NCBI RefSeq assembly: GCF_004217175.1
Contig: NZ_SHKI01000006.1
Location: forward strand, 286,130 to 350,129
Source: Leucobacter luti
GTDB lineage: Bacteria; Actinomycetota; Actinomycetes; Actinomycetales; Microbacteriaceae
Direction: 5' to 3'
Length of the DNA stretch: 64,000 nucleotides
A model generated the notes under the pieces. That model saw only the letters and a program-made list of their open reading frames with translations, made no database searches and was not told where the DNA came from. This document shows positions 53,379 through 62,800 of this stretch, piece after piece (the first letter of the stretch is position 1; every line of letters starts with the position of its first letter). The translations under genes were made by a program, and so were the position numbers.

Positions 53379-55904
53379 ATGTCACTGTTCACACGCGGCA
53401 CCGAGCTGCAGCGCTTCCGCAAGGGGACGATGCCGAAGGTCGCCCTCGTCGTCCTCCTCGTCATCCCACTGATCTACGGCGCCCTCTACCTGTGGGCGTT
53501 CTGGGCGCCCACCGACCACATGGATCGGCTCCCCGTGGCGGTCGTCAACCTCGACGAGCCGGCGACCACGCCGGCCGGCGACGCGCTCGCGGCCGGCGAC
53601 GACGTCGTTACTGAGCTGCAGGAGAGGAAAGATCTCGGCTGGAAGCCGATGACCGAGTCTGCCGCAGCGACGGCGGTCTCCGACGGCGAGGTGTACTTCT
53701 CGGTGACGATCCCGCGCGACTTCTCCGCGACGCTTGCCGGACTCCAGGACGAGCCGCGGGCGGGCACGCTGGAGGTCACGTACAACGACAACAACTCGTT
53801 CCTCGCGTCCACCCTCGGTAAGACCGCGATGGTGCAGCTGCGCGACGCCGTGGCGCAGACTGCCACGCAGACTGCCGCGGAGCAGGTGCTCGTGGGCGTT
53901 GAGAAGCTCAGCGCCGGCACACGCGACGCCGCGGACGCCGCCGGCACCCTCGACGCGGGAACGAGCGCCGTGGCAGCGGGCAGCACGAAGCTGAGCGTCG
54001 GCCTGGGCGAGCTCGCCGCTGGCACCGCGCAGATCGTTGCGAAGGCGCCGGAGCTCACGAGCGGTACGGCGCAGCTGGCAACCGGGCTCGGCGCGGCGCG
54101 CGACGGCAGCGCCGCACTCGCCGAGGGCGGCTCGCAGCTTGCCTCCGGGGCGAGCGCGGCCGCGGGGAAGACGGGGGAGCTGCGCGACGGGCTCGGACAG
54201 CTGAGCACGGGAGCAGACTCGCTCGCCACGGGGACCGCCACGGTGGCGACCGGAAGCGGCAAGCTTGCGGCCGGAGCCGACAAGCTCGCCACTGGCGCGG
54301 CAACGGTCTCCGAAGGGATGGCGGCGCTGCAGACCGGGACCGCGCAGCTCGCAACCGGATCCGGCACCCTCTCGACGGGGGCCACGGCGCTCTCGGACGG
54401 CGCTGCGGCACTGAGCGGCGGCGCGACCGCGCTCAACACCGGCGCGGCCGGGGTCTCGACTGGCGCAGCGGAGCTCAGCGGCGGGGCCGCGCAGCTCGCG
54501 AGCGGCACGGGTGCGATCGCGCAGTTCTTCGCGGCGAACTCTGACGCCAGTGTGGCCGAGCTCGACGCCGCGCTGCAGGCAAACGGGTCCTCAATTGCGG
54601 GCCTCGCAGCCGGCGCCGCGCAGCTCTCGGACGCGGGGGCGCAGCTCGCCACGGGGGCGGGGTCCGTCGCCACCGGCGCGGCCGATCTCGACGCGGGGCT
54701 CCAGACCCTCACCGGGAAGGCCGGCGAGCTCGCCGCGGGTGCCGGGGACGTCGCCGCGAGCAGCGTCACGCTGCGCGACAGCACCGTCGCGCTCGCACAG
54801 GGATCCAACACCATTTCGGCGCAGCTCGGAACGCTGCGCGACAGCGCGTCGGAGCTGAGCACGGGCGCCGCCACCGTTTCGGCCGGCGCGGGCACCCTCT
54901 CGGAAAAGACCGCCACCGCGCGCGACGGCAGCGGGCAGCTCGCCGCCGGACTGGGCACTCTCGCCACCGGGGCGCAGGACGCCGCGACCGGGAGCGCGGC
55001 GCTCGCCGGGGGCGTTGCCACCGCTGCCGACGGTGCGGATCGCCTCGCTGCCGGCGCGGATCAGCTCGCGGCGGGCGCCACGCAGCTCGATACCGGGGCG
55101 CAGGAGGCGAGCGCGAAGTCCGGTGATCTCGCGAAGGGGGCGACGCAGGTCTCTGCGGGAGCCGACACGTTCGCGACGAAGCTCGCCGAGGGGGCCGACG
55201 AAGCCCCAGAGTTCGCCGCGGGGCAGTCGGTCAAGATCGCCGAGACGATGGCGGCGCCGGTGGCGCTCGACGAGTCAACCGAGAACGCCGTGCAGGGATT
55301 TGGTGGCGGCTTCGCCCCGTTCTTCATCGCGCTCGCGTCGTTCGTCGGCGCACTCATCACCTGGCTGATCCTGCGACCGCTGCCGCGCCGCCCGCTCGCG
55401 TCGAACGTGTCGGGGCTGCGCTCCGTGCTCGCCGGGTTCTGGCCCGCCGCGCTCATCGGGCTCGGCCAGGTGGTCATCATGATGCTCGTGCTCGTCTACG
55501 GGATCGGGCTCGAACCGGCGCACTGGCTCGGGATGACCGGGTTCATGCTGCTGGTCACCCTCGCCTTCCTCGCGCTGCAACAGATGTTCATCGCGGTGCT
55601 GGGCACGGCGGCCGGCCGCGTGGTCAGCCTGGTGCTGCTCATGCTGCAGCTCTCCTCCTCTGGCGGCACCTACCCGGTCGAGACCACACCGGCCTTCTTC
55701 CAGATCCTGCACCCGTTCATGCCGGCCTCATATGTGGTCGACGGGTTGCGCCAGCTCATCGGCGGCGGCATCGACGCGCGCTTCTGGGTGGCGCTCGCGG
55801 TGATGCTCGCGGTGCTGCTGGGCTCGCTGGCGATCAGCTCGGTCGCCGCTCGGCGCCAGAAGGTGTGGACGCTCTCGCGGCTGCACCCGGAGCTCGCGAT
55901 CTAG
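53379..55904 (+). CDS. YhgE/Pip-family membrane protein with ABC-2-type C-terminal domain
   Basis: An 841-residue protein. One N-terminal membrane helix (VALVVLLVIPLIYGALYLWA, about 20-40) is followed by the YhgE extracellular domain (VAVVNLDEPATTPAG onward). A very long stretch of roughly seven- or eleven-residue Ala/Gly/Thr/Ser repeats of the type LATGAxxL or LSGGAxxL fills about residues 180-600 as an extended coil. The last 230 residues hold about five membrane segments and the motif SSSGGTYPVETTPAFFQILHPFMP. Homologues are phage receptors and type VII secretion relatives; the function here is unknown. The ATPase-like gene before it may be its partner. Confidence 0.9.
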   Translation: MSLFTRGTELQRFRKGTMPKVALVVLLVIPLIYGALYLWAFWAPTDHMDRLPVAVVNLDEPATTPAGDALAAGDDVVTELQERKDLGWKPMTESAAATAVSDGEVYFSVTIPRDFSATLAGLQDEPRAGTLEVTYNDNNSFLASTLGKTAMVQLRDAVAQTATQTAAEQVLVGVEKLSAGTRDAADAAGTLDAGTSAVAAGSTKLSVGLGELAAGTAQIVAKAPELTSGTAQLATGLGAARDGSAALAEGGSQLASGASAAAGKTGELRDGLGQLSTGADSLATGTATVATGSGKLAAGADKLATGAATVSEGMAALQTGTAQLATGSGTLSTGATALSDGAAALSGGATALNTGAAGVSTGAAELSGGAAQLASGTGAIAQFFAANSDASVAELDAALQANGSSIAGLAAGAAQLSDAGAQLATGAGSVATGAADLDAGLQTLTGKAGELAAGAGDVAASSVTLRDSTVALAQGSNTISAQLGTLRDSASELSTGAATVSAGAGTLSEKTATARDGSGQLAAGLGTLATGAQDAATGSAALAGGVATAADGADRLAAGADQLAAGATQLDTGAQEASAKSGDLAKGATQVSAGADTFATKLAEGADEAPEFAAGQSVKIAETMAAPVALDESTENAVQGFGGGFAPFFIALASFVGALITWLILRPLPRRPLASNVSGLRSVLAGFWPAALIGLGQVVIMMLVLVYGIGLEPAHWLGMTGFMLLVTLAFLALQQMFIAVLGTAAGRVVSLVLLMLQLSSSGGTYPVETTPAFFQILHPFMPASYVVDGLRQLIGGGIDARFWVALAVMLAVLLGSLAISSVAARRQKVWTLSRLHPELAI

Positions 55905-55929
55905 TCGAACCGAGTTCGTCGCCAACGCG

Positions 55930-55965
55930 CGGGGGTGGCCTGGGTAAGAATCCAGGCCACCCCCG
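55930..55965 (+). terminator. Terminator after the YhgE gene
   Basis: A perfect 14-bp stem (55930-55943 with 55952-55965) closes an eight-base loop, 25 bases after the YhgE stop. It separates that gene from the tetR gene downstream. Confidence 0.75.
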
Positions 55966-56043
55966 TTCCTGTTCGCGCGCCACCGGCCGCGTGATCCCGC
56001 CATCGTGGGGGCGAACCACGGCCCACTAGGGGAAGATGGAGTC

Positions 56044-56634
56044 ATGGCACGTGTGAATACGAAGCAGCTCATCACCGAAGCCGCTGTGCGCGTCGCCGCC
56101 CAGTACGGGATCAGCGGCGCCTCGATGGATCAGATTGCCGAGGCCGCCGGCGTGGCGAAGGGCAGCCTGTACTACAACTTCGCCTCGAAGGACGCGATCT
56201 TCGAGGAGGTGATCCGCGACGGGTTCGCGCGGCTCGCCGCGGCGATCGACGAGGCGCGCGTGGGCGCACCGGCCGCCGACGGCCCGCGCGCCGTTGCCGC
56301 CGCGACCCTCGAGACGCTGCGCGGCAACCTCGACCTCGCAAAGCTCATGGCGTCAGAGGTGTTCCGCACCGACCGGCCCTGGGCGGGCACGATGGAGCTC
56401 GCCCGATCGTCGGTGGTGGTGCGCTTCACCGACGTGCTGCGCGCAGCCGAGCGCCGGGCGCCGGGCGGAGCGGCACTTTCGGAGATCACCGAGACCGCGG
56501 GGGCAGCGTTCTTCGGGGCGCTCGCGGGCGCCTGCCTCGACTGGCTCCTGTTCCGCAGCGACCAGCCGGTCGAGCTCGTGCTCGACCAGGTGCTCCGCGC
56601 CTTCGCAGCGCCGCCGGCCTCCGCCGCCGGCTAG
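56044..56634 (+). CDS. TetR-family transcriptional regulator (YhgE-linked)
   Basis: A 196-residue regulator. The helix-turn-helix (about 5-55) reads TKQLITEAAVRVAAQYGISG, SMDQIAEAAGVAKGSLYYNF and SKDAIFEEVIRDGF. The C-terminal domain is of the general TetR type. ATG at 56044 follows GGGGAAG at good spacing; the frame extends 13 codons upstream. It follows yhgE after a terminator, so it has its own promoter, but the palindrome at 52596-52609 before that operon is a plausible target. Confidence 0.92.
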   Translation: MARVNTKQLITEAAVRVAAQYGISGASMDQIAEAAGVAKGSLYYNFASKDAIFEEVIRDGFARLAAAIDEARVGAPAADGPRAVAAATLETLRGNLDLAKLMASEVFRTDRPWAGTMELARSSVVVRFTDVLRAAERRAPGGAALSEITETAGAAFFGALAGACLDWLLFRSDQPVELVLDQVLRAFAAPPASAAG

Positions 56635-56683
56635 TCCACTGCGGGTGCGGCGCCAGCGGCGAGCTGCGCCCGGAAAAAGCAGT

Positions 56684-56723
56684 GGGCCGGATCCCGCACC
56701 CAGTGGAGTGCGGGATCCGGCCC
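56684..56723. terminator. Terminator between tetR and aspC (bidirectional)
   Basis: A perfect 16-bp stem (56684-56699 with 56708-56723) closes an eight-base loop. On the minus strand it is followed by TTTTT, so it is best seen as the aspC terminator; it can also stop tetR transcripts from the left. Confidence 0.85.
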
Positions 56724-56748
56724 GTGCGCGCTGCCGCGATGTGGCCTG

Positions 56749-57951
56749 TTATTCGGCGAGCAGGCCCTGGATGCGGCGGACACCCTCGAGCAGCGCCTCG
56801 TCGCCGAGCGCGTAGCTGAAGCGCAGGTAGCCGGACGGGCCGAACGCCTCGCCGGGCACCGCGGCGACCTCTGCGTGCTCAAGAATCAGATCAGCGAGTT
56901 CGAGCGAGGTGGTCGGGGTCACGCCGCGCACGGGCTTGCCGAGAGCCGCGGTCACGTCCACGTAGGCGTAGAACGCGCCCTCGGGGGTGGGGCAGTTGAA
57001 GCCGGGCACCTTGTTGAGCTCGCCAACGATCAGCTTGCGGCGGCGATCGAACGCGAGCCGCATCTCCTCGATCGGCTCCTGCGGGCCGGTGAGCGCCGCG
57101 ATGGCCGCGCGCTGCGCGATGTTGTTGACGTTCGACGAGAGGTGTGACTGCAGGTTGGCGGCGCCCTTGATGATGTCGGCCGGGCCGATCATCCAGCCGA
57201 GACGCCAGCCCGTCATCGCGTAGGTCTTTGCGACGCCGTTCACGAGGATCGTGCGGTCCTGCAGTGCGGGGGTGGCCTCGACGATCGAGACCGCGCGCAC
57301 GCCGTCGTAGGTGAGGTTCTGATAGATCTCGTCGGCGATGATCCACAGGCCGTGGGTCTCGGCCCAGTCGCCGATCGCCTTCGTTTCCTCGGGGGAGTAG
57401 ACGGCCCCGGTGGGGTTCGAGGGGGAGACGAACAGGAGCACCTTGGTGCGCTCGGTGCGCGCCGCCTCGAGCTGCTCCACGGTCACCTTGTAGCCCTGAT
57501 CGGACCCGGCAAACACCTCGACGGGCACGCCGCCCGCGAGCTGGATTGCCTCGGGGTACGTGGTCCAGTACGGCGCGGGGAGGAGGACCTCGTCGCCCGG
57601 ATCGAGCAGTGCCTGGAACGACTGGTACACGGCCTGCTTGCCACCGTTGGTGACGATCACCTGGGCGGGATCGACTGCCCATCCCGAGTCGCGGGCGGTC
57701 TTGTCGGCGATCGCGCGCTTGAGCTCGGGGAGCCCCGCAGCGGCGGTGTAGCGGAAGTTCTTGGGATCGTCGAGGGCGGCGCGGGCCGCGTCGACGATGT
57801 GCGGCGGAGTCGCGAAGTCGGGCTCGCCCGCGGCGTAGCTAATGACTGGGCGACCCTCTGCCTGGAGGGCCTTCGCCTTCGCATCGACTTTAAGGGTTGC
57901 TGACTCCGCAATAGCGGCGATCTTCTTTGACAGACGAGAGATGTTGGTCAC
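56749..57951 (-). CDS. Pyridoxal-phosphate-dependent aspartate aminotransferase-like enzyme
   Basis: A 400-residue class I aminotransferase that would make aspartate or another amino acid from its 2-oxo acid. The start, [20 protein letters not shown], is typical of actinobacterial Asp[29 protein letters not shown] and [16 protein letters not shown] carry cofactor and substrate contacts, and the Schiff-base Lys is in [15 protein letters not shown] (about 235). It lies upstream of tRNA-Trp/secE/nusG but on the other strand. This aspC-tRNA-secE-nusG order is familiar in Microbacteriaceae. Confidence 0.94.
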   Translation of the reverse strand: MTNISRLSKKIAAIAESATLKVDAKAKALQAEGRPVISYAAGEPDFATPPHIVDAARAALDDPKNFRYTAAAGLPELKRAIADKTARDSGWAVDPAQVIVTNGGKQAVYQSFQALLDPGDEVLLPAPYWTTYPEAIQLAGGVPVEVFAGSDQGYKVTVEQLEAARTERTKVLLFVSPSNPTGAVYSPEETKAIGDWAETHGLWIIADEIYQNLTYDGVRAVSIVEATPALQDRTILVNGVAKTYAMTGWRLGWMIGPADIIKGAANLQSHLSSNVNNIAQRAAIAALTGPQEPIEEMRLAFDRRRKLIVGELNKVPGFNCPTPEGAFYAYVDVTAALGKPVRGVTPTTSLELADLILEHAEVAAVPGEAFGPSGYLRFSYALGDEALLEGVRRIQGLLAE

Positions 57952-58039
57952 GCGAATAGTCTACGCCGTGACGCCTCGCGCGGGGGCATGCTCCGCGCGG
58001 TGGCTCCACCGAGCAGTGAATCTGCGCGCGCGACCCCGG

Positions 58040-58109
58040 TTCGACAAACGCGCCCGGGATCCCGTACAGTGGTGCGAGGTAGTTGACTTCTGCCAAAATT
58101 TCCTATGCC
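58040..58109 (+). promoter_or_regulatory. Candidate promoters for tRNA-Trp
   Basis: Two weak candidates exist upstream of the tRNA. TCGACA (58041-58046) and TACAGT (58065-58070) have an 18-base spacer, and TTGACT (58083-58088) pairs with TATGCC (58104-58109) at 15 bases. The second starts closer to the tRNA. Neither is a strong match. Confidence 0.4.
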
Positions 58110-58154
58110 TGAAGGTTTCCCGGACGGCACGCGAAATTCGGAGTTAGTTTCCAT

Positions 58155-58227
58155 AGGGCGGTGGCTCAATTGGTAGAGCAGCGGTCTCCAAAACCGCAGG
58201 TTGCAGGTTCGAGTCCTGTCCGCCCTG
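58155..58227 (+). tRNA. tRNA-Trp (anticodon CCA)
   Basis: The 73 bases fold as a full cloverleaf. The acceptor arm AGGGCGG pairs with CCGCCCT, and the discriminator is G. The D arm reads GCTC...GAGC, the anticodon arm GCGGT/ACCGC holds CCA at 58188-58190, and the T arm carries GGTTCGAGTCC. The terminal CCA is not encoded. This is the usual gene before secE in actinobacteria. Confidence 0.97.
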
Positions 58228-58232
58228 CCGCT

Positions 58233-58266
58233 CCCGTCCGGCGCGAAAGCGCCGGACGGGTTTATT
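58233..58266 (+). terminator. Terminator-like hairpin between tRNA-Trp and secE
   Basis: A perfect 12-bp stem (58233-58244 with 58249-58260) closes a GAAA tetraloop and is followed by TTTATT. It lies six bases after the tRNA. The secE ribosome binding site starts at 58267, leaving no room for a promoter between them. It may be a partial terminator or a processing signal. Confidence 0.75.
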
Positions 58267-58279
58267 GAAAGGAACGGCG

Positions 58280-58552
58280 ATGAGCAGTAGCGAAGTTGAG
58301 GAAAGCGGCGGCCTGGTCGAGCGCGCCAAGGCCGATCGCGCTGCCAAGCGCAACTGGTTCAGCCAGATCATCCTGTTCGTGCAGCAGGTGTTCGCCGAGC
58401 TGAAGAAGGTCGTCACGCCGACGCGCAAAGAGCTCGTCCGCTACACGATCGTGGTGATCGCGTTCGTCGTGATCATGATGGCGCTCGTCTGGGCGCTCGA
58501 CCAGGTGTTTGGGTTCATTACCGTCTTTATCTTCGGGACGCCGCTGGGCTAG
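58280..58552 (+). CDS. secE: Preprotein translocase subunit SecE
   Basis: A 90-residue SecYEG subunit that clamps SecY in the plasma membrane. The cytoplasmic region has [20 protein letters not shown], the conserved SecE amphipathic helix, followed by the single membrane segment [27 protein letters not shown] (58267-58273) sets the start at ATG 58280; the TTG at 58265 is a shadow of that site. Order tRNA-Trp, secE, nusG is the standard actinobacterial arrangement. Confidence 0.96.
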   Translation: MSSSEVEESGGLVERAKADRAAKRNWFSQIILFVQQVFAELKKVVTPTRKELVRYTIVVIAFVVIMMALVWALDQVFGFITVFIFGTPLG

Positions 58553-58613
58553 TTGCGCAGCGCGCGACAGCACCCGGGCCCGAACGAGCACGCAGAGAAA
58601 GCAAGAACAGCAG

Positions 58614-59435
58614 ATGACGAGCGAGACGAGCAACACCCCCGAGGCCGACCTCGACGCGGCGCTCGATGCGCTGGCGCACACGGCTGACCCCGTCGTTGAC
58701 GCCGCGGTCGAGGACGCACTCGACATCGACACCGTAGAGGAGGCCGAAGCGGCCGCCTCGGCGATTGTCGACGAGGAAACCGAAGAGATCGCCGCAGAGG
58801 GCGCCGAGGCCGAGTCGAGCGAGGACCCCTACAAGGCGTTCAAGAAGGATCTGCGCCGCCGCCCCGGGAAGTGGTTTGTGATCCACACCTACGCGGGCTA
58901 CGAGCGCAAGGTGAAGTCGAACCTGTGGAACCGTCGCGAGACGATGGGCGCGGTCGACGATATCTACGAGATTCAGGTCCCCATGGAAGAGGTCATGGAG
59001 GTCAAGAACGGCCAGCGCAAGATGGTGACGCGCGTGCGCATCCCCGGGTATGTGCTGGTCCGCATGAACCTCACCGAGTCCACCTGGTCCGTGGTACGTC
59101 ACACGCCGGGCGTGACCGGCTTCGTCGGCAACGCGCACAACCCGGTCCCGCTGCGGATCAACGAGGCGTTCGAGATGCTCAAGAGCACCGTCGAGCTCGA
59201 GCCCGCCGCCACGGCGAAGGGCAAGGCCGCTGCAACGGCTGCCGCTCAGGGAAACGTCGAGATCGACTTCGAGGTCGGCGAGACGATCACGATCAAGTCC
59301 GGGTCCTTCGAGGGTCTTCCCGGCACGATCAGCGAGATCAACGCTGCCGCTGGAAAGCTCACGGTCCTCGTGTCGCTGTTCGAGCGCGAAACTCCCGTTG
59401 AGCTCGGCTTCGATCAGGTCACCAAGATGGTCTAG
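58614..59435 (+). CDS. nusG: Transcription termination/antitermination factor NusG
   Basis: A 273-residue NusG that binds RNA polymerase. The NGN domain starts at about residue 85 with [20 protein letters not shown] and includes [20 protein letters not shown] and the conserved [10 protein letters not shown]. The KOW domain near the C-terminus reads [20 protein letters not shown]. About 80 acidic residues precede the NGN domain, a common actinobacterial extension. ATG at 58614 is the first convincing Met after the secE stop; the ribosome binding site is weak. A strong intrinsic terminator follows. Confidence 0.96.
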   Translation: MTSETSNTPEADLDAALDALAHTADPVVDAAVEDALDIDTVEEAEAAASAIVDEETEEIAAEGAEAESSEDPYKAFKKDLRRRPGKWFVIHTYAGYERKVKSNLWNRRETMGAVDDIYEIQVPMEEVMEVKNGQRKMVTRVRIPGYVLVRMNLTESTWSVVRHTPGVTGFVGNAHNPVPLRINEAFEMLKSTVELEPAATAKGKAAATAAAQGNVEIDFEVGETITIKSGSFEGLPGTISEINAAAGKLTVLVSLFERETPVELGFDQVTKMV

Positions 59436-59454
59436 GCTTCCGCCTCACCACACA

Positions 59455-59495
59455 CACGAAGGGCCCCGCATTGCGCGGGGTCCTTCGTGTTTTTT
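59455..59495 (+). terminator. Intrinsic terminator after nusG
   Basis: A 15-bp stem (59455-59469 with 59475-59489, one G-T pair) closes a five-base loop and is followed by a run of six T. This is the most classic intrinsic terminator in the window. Confidence 0.92.
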
Positions 59496-59866
59496 GTGTG
59501 CGCTGCGTGACATTCCGACGCGCACCCTCAACACTCATGCTCCACGCACACTGCACTCAGTCAATCTCGCAAGAAGTGGCGAATAGCACTCAGAATCTTT
59601 TTCTAACTACTCATGTTGTATGAGCCTGACAGTGAGTGCTGTCAAACGCATTGAATCGCATACTTATACTCCCCGTCACTGGCCCGCCCGACTTCCGGCG
59701 CCAGACCGCCATGCGGTGAGAGCGGCGTGAGCTTCTCAAAGTATTTTCGCGAATCGTGTCACATTGCTGCAGCTCGCGGAACTTAGTAGTCGAGGTTTCG
59801 TCTGAGTTCTGGGCCCCTGACTGGGGCCTGCGGACACAGCATCCGATATCGCGTTTGAGGAGAGTC
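59496..59866. other. Intergenic stretch between nusG terminator and the DUF11 gene
   Basis: These 371 bases contain no supported gene and are clearly richer in A+T than the flanks. TATACT (59665-59670) is a reasonable -10 for the large gene downstream, but the -35 is weak. A small hairpin, GGCCCC (59812-59817) with GGGGCC (59823-59828), lies 38 bases before that gene's start, in what would be its leader. Minus-strand frames here look like chance. Confidence 0.5.
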
Positions 59867-62800
59867 GTGGAATATTTGCGTGTGCACAGCCCACATGCCC
59901 CCGGTGGGGGTCTGTGGCGAAGGGTACGGTCGACGATCGCGGCGGGAGCCACAGCGATCCTGACCGCGGGAATGCTGATCGCAGTTCCCTCGGTCGCGAG
60001 CGCTGAAACGACGGTCGCGGATCTCGCGCCGTTCGACGCGACGCAGGCCGAGCGCTACGTCGAGGTTGCCCAGTTTGGCACCGACGTGGCGGGCGCCGAT
60101 CAGGCGCGCACCGGCTACGACGTGAAGCTCGACGGCAGCACGGTCGTGTTTACGCAGGAGCGCGGTTCACGCACCGCCGGCAGCGGCAGCGTCGTGGTGC
60201 GCAGCTGGACCGGCCCCGACCTCGGTGAGTTCTCGAACACCACGCTGGCGACGCCGGCGGACGCGAAGGGCTTCGGCTACTCCGTGGATATCGACGAGGC
60301 CGCCGGCGTGATCGCCGTGGGCGCGCGGTACTCGCAGGAGGTGTACGTCTACACGCGCAGCGGCGACGAGTGGACCACCACCCCCACGAAGATCACGCCC
60401 GCTGACAGCACGCGCGTCGCCAAGGTTGCTTCCTTCGGCGAGGCGGTGAGTGTCTCCGGCACGCACATCGTTGTCGGCGCCCCCAACTCGCGCGTTGACG
60501 ACCAGGTGAACGCCGGTGCCGCGTTCGTCGCGGCCATGGCTGACGCCGTTGCCGCCGACGTGCAGGCCGCGCCGATCCTGCTGTCCGAGAACCAGGTGCA
60601 CGCGGACGACGTATACGGCCAGATTGTGACCGCGCGCGGCCCAACCGCGGTCGTGTCCGCCCCGCAGCACGCCGAGCTCGCCGCCGACGGCAAGCCGTAC
60701 CAGGTGGGACAGATCAGCTCCTGGGATCTTGACGCCGGTGCGCTCACGTTCACCACTGCAGCAGACGTAAACCAGGCACAGGTTGCTTTCCCTGCCATCG
60801 CCGACGGCGGATCATGGGCGGGCCTGGGCCGCGCAGCGACCATTACCGAGGACGGCCGGATCCTCGCCGGTGCCCCGTCGGAGGTGCTCTACGAGGGCAG
60901 CGCGCCCGGAGACATCGCGACGGCGACCGACACCACGCAGGGTGCCGTCTACGTCTACAACGCCGACGGCTCACTCGCCGGAAAGACCGCGTCAGAGCGG
61001 CCGCACCAGTACTCGTTCGGGGCAAGCCTTGACCTGAATGAGACGACGAACGAGCTGTTCGTCGGTTCGCTGAACCAGGACAACACTCCGAACACGGGCC
61101 TCGTGCAGCTCTACGAGCTCCAGGGTCCGGCATCGACCACCCCGCTCAAACCACTCGCCACCAAGGACGGCGGTGAGTCGAAGTTTGGCACGTTTGGGAT
61201 CCTTGGCGGATCCGTGCAGGCGGGGAGCTCCGTCGACGCGGCCGGGACCACCCACCACCGCGCGGTCGTCAGCTCGAGCGGCAATGTCTACGTCTTTGAG
61301 AGCCCGAACGCGGTGACCCTCACGAAGACCACCTCACTTGCGCCGGGGAACGCCTCCCCGAGCGCGGTCGACGGGCGCAATGTCGCCGACTACACCGTCA
61401 CGGTGCAGAACACGACGGGGATGCCCCTGACCGACTTCACGGTTACTGACGACCTCAGCAACGTGCTCGACGACGCGGAGATCAGCAAGGTCTCCGCGTC
61501 ACGGGGCGAAGCGAACCTCGCGGGCTCGCAGCTGACCTGGACCGGCGACCTCGCGGTCGACGAGACCATCACGATCACCTACCGCGCCACCGTCAACGCG
61601 GCGGTCGACGCCGACGACGAGGACGTGCAGGACTTCACCGAGCCGATCGCGGCGCTCGTGAACTCCGTGACCACCACGCAGGAGCGCGACGGCGTTGCCG
61701 AGGGCGTGCCGAGCGTTCGGGATGCGGCCGACGCCGGCAACCGCGACGCCTGGACCACCGGTGTGACGGTCACCACCCCGATCGACGGCGCGCTGAAGCT
61801 CGCGAAGTCCGCGGCCGACGCAGACGGGAACGGGCACGCCGCTCCCGGCGAGGTGGTCAGCTACACGATCACCGCGACGAACGTCGGCGGCCTCACCATT
61901 GCGGACGCCGCGGTGCAGGACGACCTGAGCGGTGTCCTCGCGTACGCTGGTGCGCCCGAGAACATCCGCGTCGCGCTCGTCGATCGCGACGGCGGCGACC
62001 TGTCCGCCCCCGACGCAACCTTCACCGAGCCGCTGCTTTCGTGGCAGGGCGAGGTGCCCGCTGGCGCCGTCTTGACGATCACCTACGACGTCACCACGAA
62101 GTCCGCGGACGAGCTGTACCCGCTCGATGGCGGCGAGGCGCTGGTGAACTCCGTGGAGTCGCCGCACAACGTTGATCCCGAGGGGCCGGGGACGAGCACG
62201 CCGGTCGAGGACGAGCTGACGCTCGCGAAGACCGCGACGCCCAACTCGGGCACCGAGGTCAAGCCGGGCGACGAGATCGTCTACACACTGACGCTCACGA
62301 ATAAGGACCAGACCGCCGACAAGGCGGGCGTGACCGTGACCGACGATCTGTCGGGTGTGCTCCCGTACGCGACCCTGCAGGGCGAGCCGAGCGCCGGAGC
62401 CACCGTCACCGACTCGATCCTGAGCTGGACCGGGGACGTTCCCGCTGGCGAGACCGTCACCATCACCTACACGGTGCAGGTGCGCGACGACGCGCCAAAC
62501 GGCCAGGTGATCGGCAACCACGCGAGCAGCGCCGACGTGCGCGAGGACCCGCCGGGGACCGAGCACGAGGTCGACAACCCGCGCGGCACGGTCGAGCTCA
62601 GCAAGAGCGCTGATCCCGCATCCGGCACCGCCGTTCGCCCCGGCGACACGGTGACCTACTCGGTGACCGCGACGAACGATGCCGCCACCGACATGGTGAA
62701 CGTGACCGTCGAAGACACGGTCAGCGGTCCCGCGACCGTGGTCCTCTCCTCGCTGCCGAGCGGCGCCGAACTCGACGGGCAGACGATCCGCTGGACGGGC

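Noticed and set aside
53900..55200. Direct DNA repeats in the YhgE gene as a mobile or satellite element
   Set aside because: The similarity reflects protein-level Ala/Gly/Thr repeats; the codons vary and no unit ends or flanking repeats are seen.
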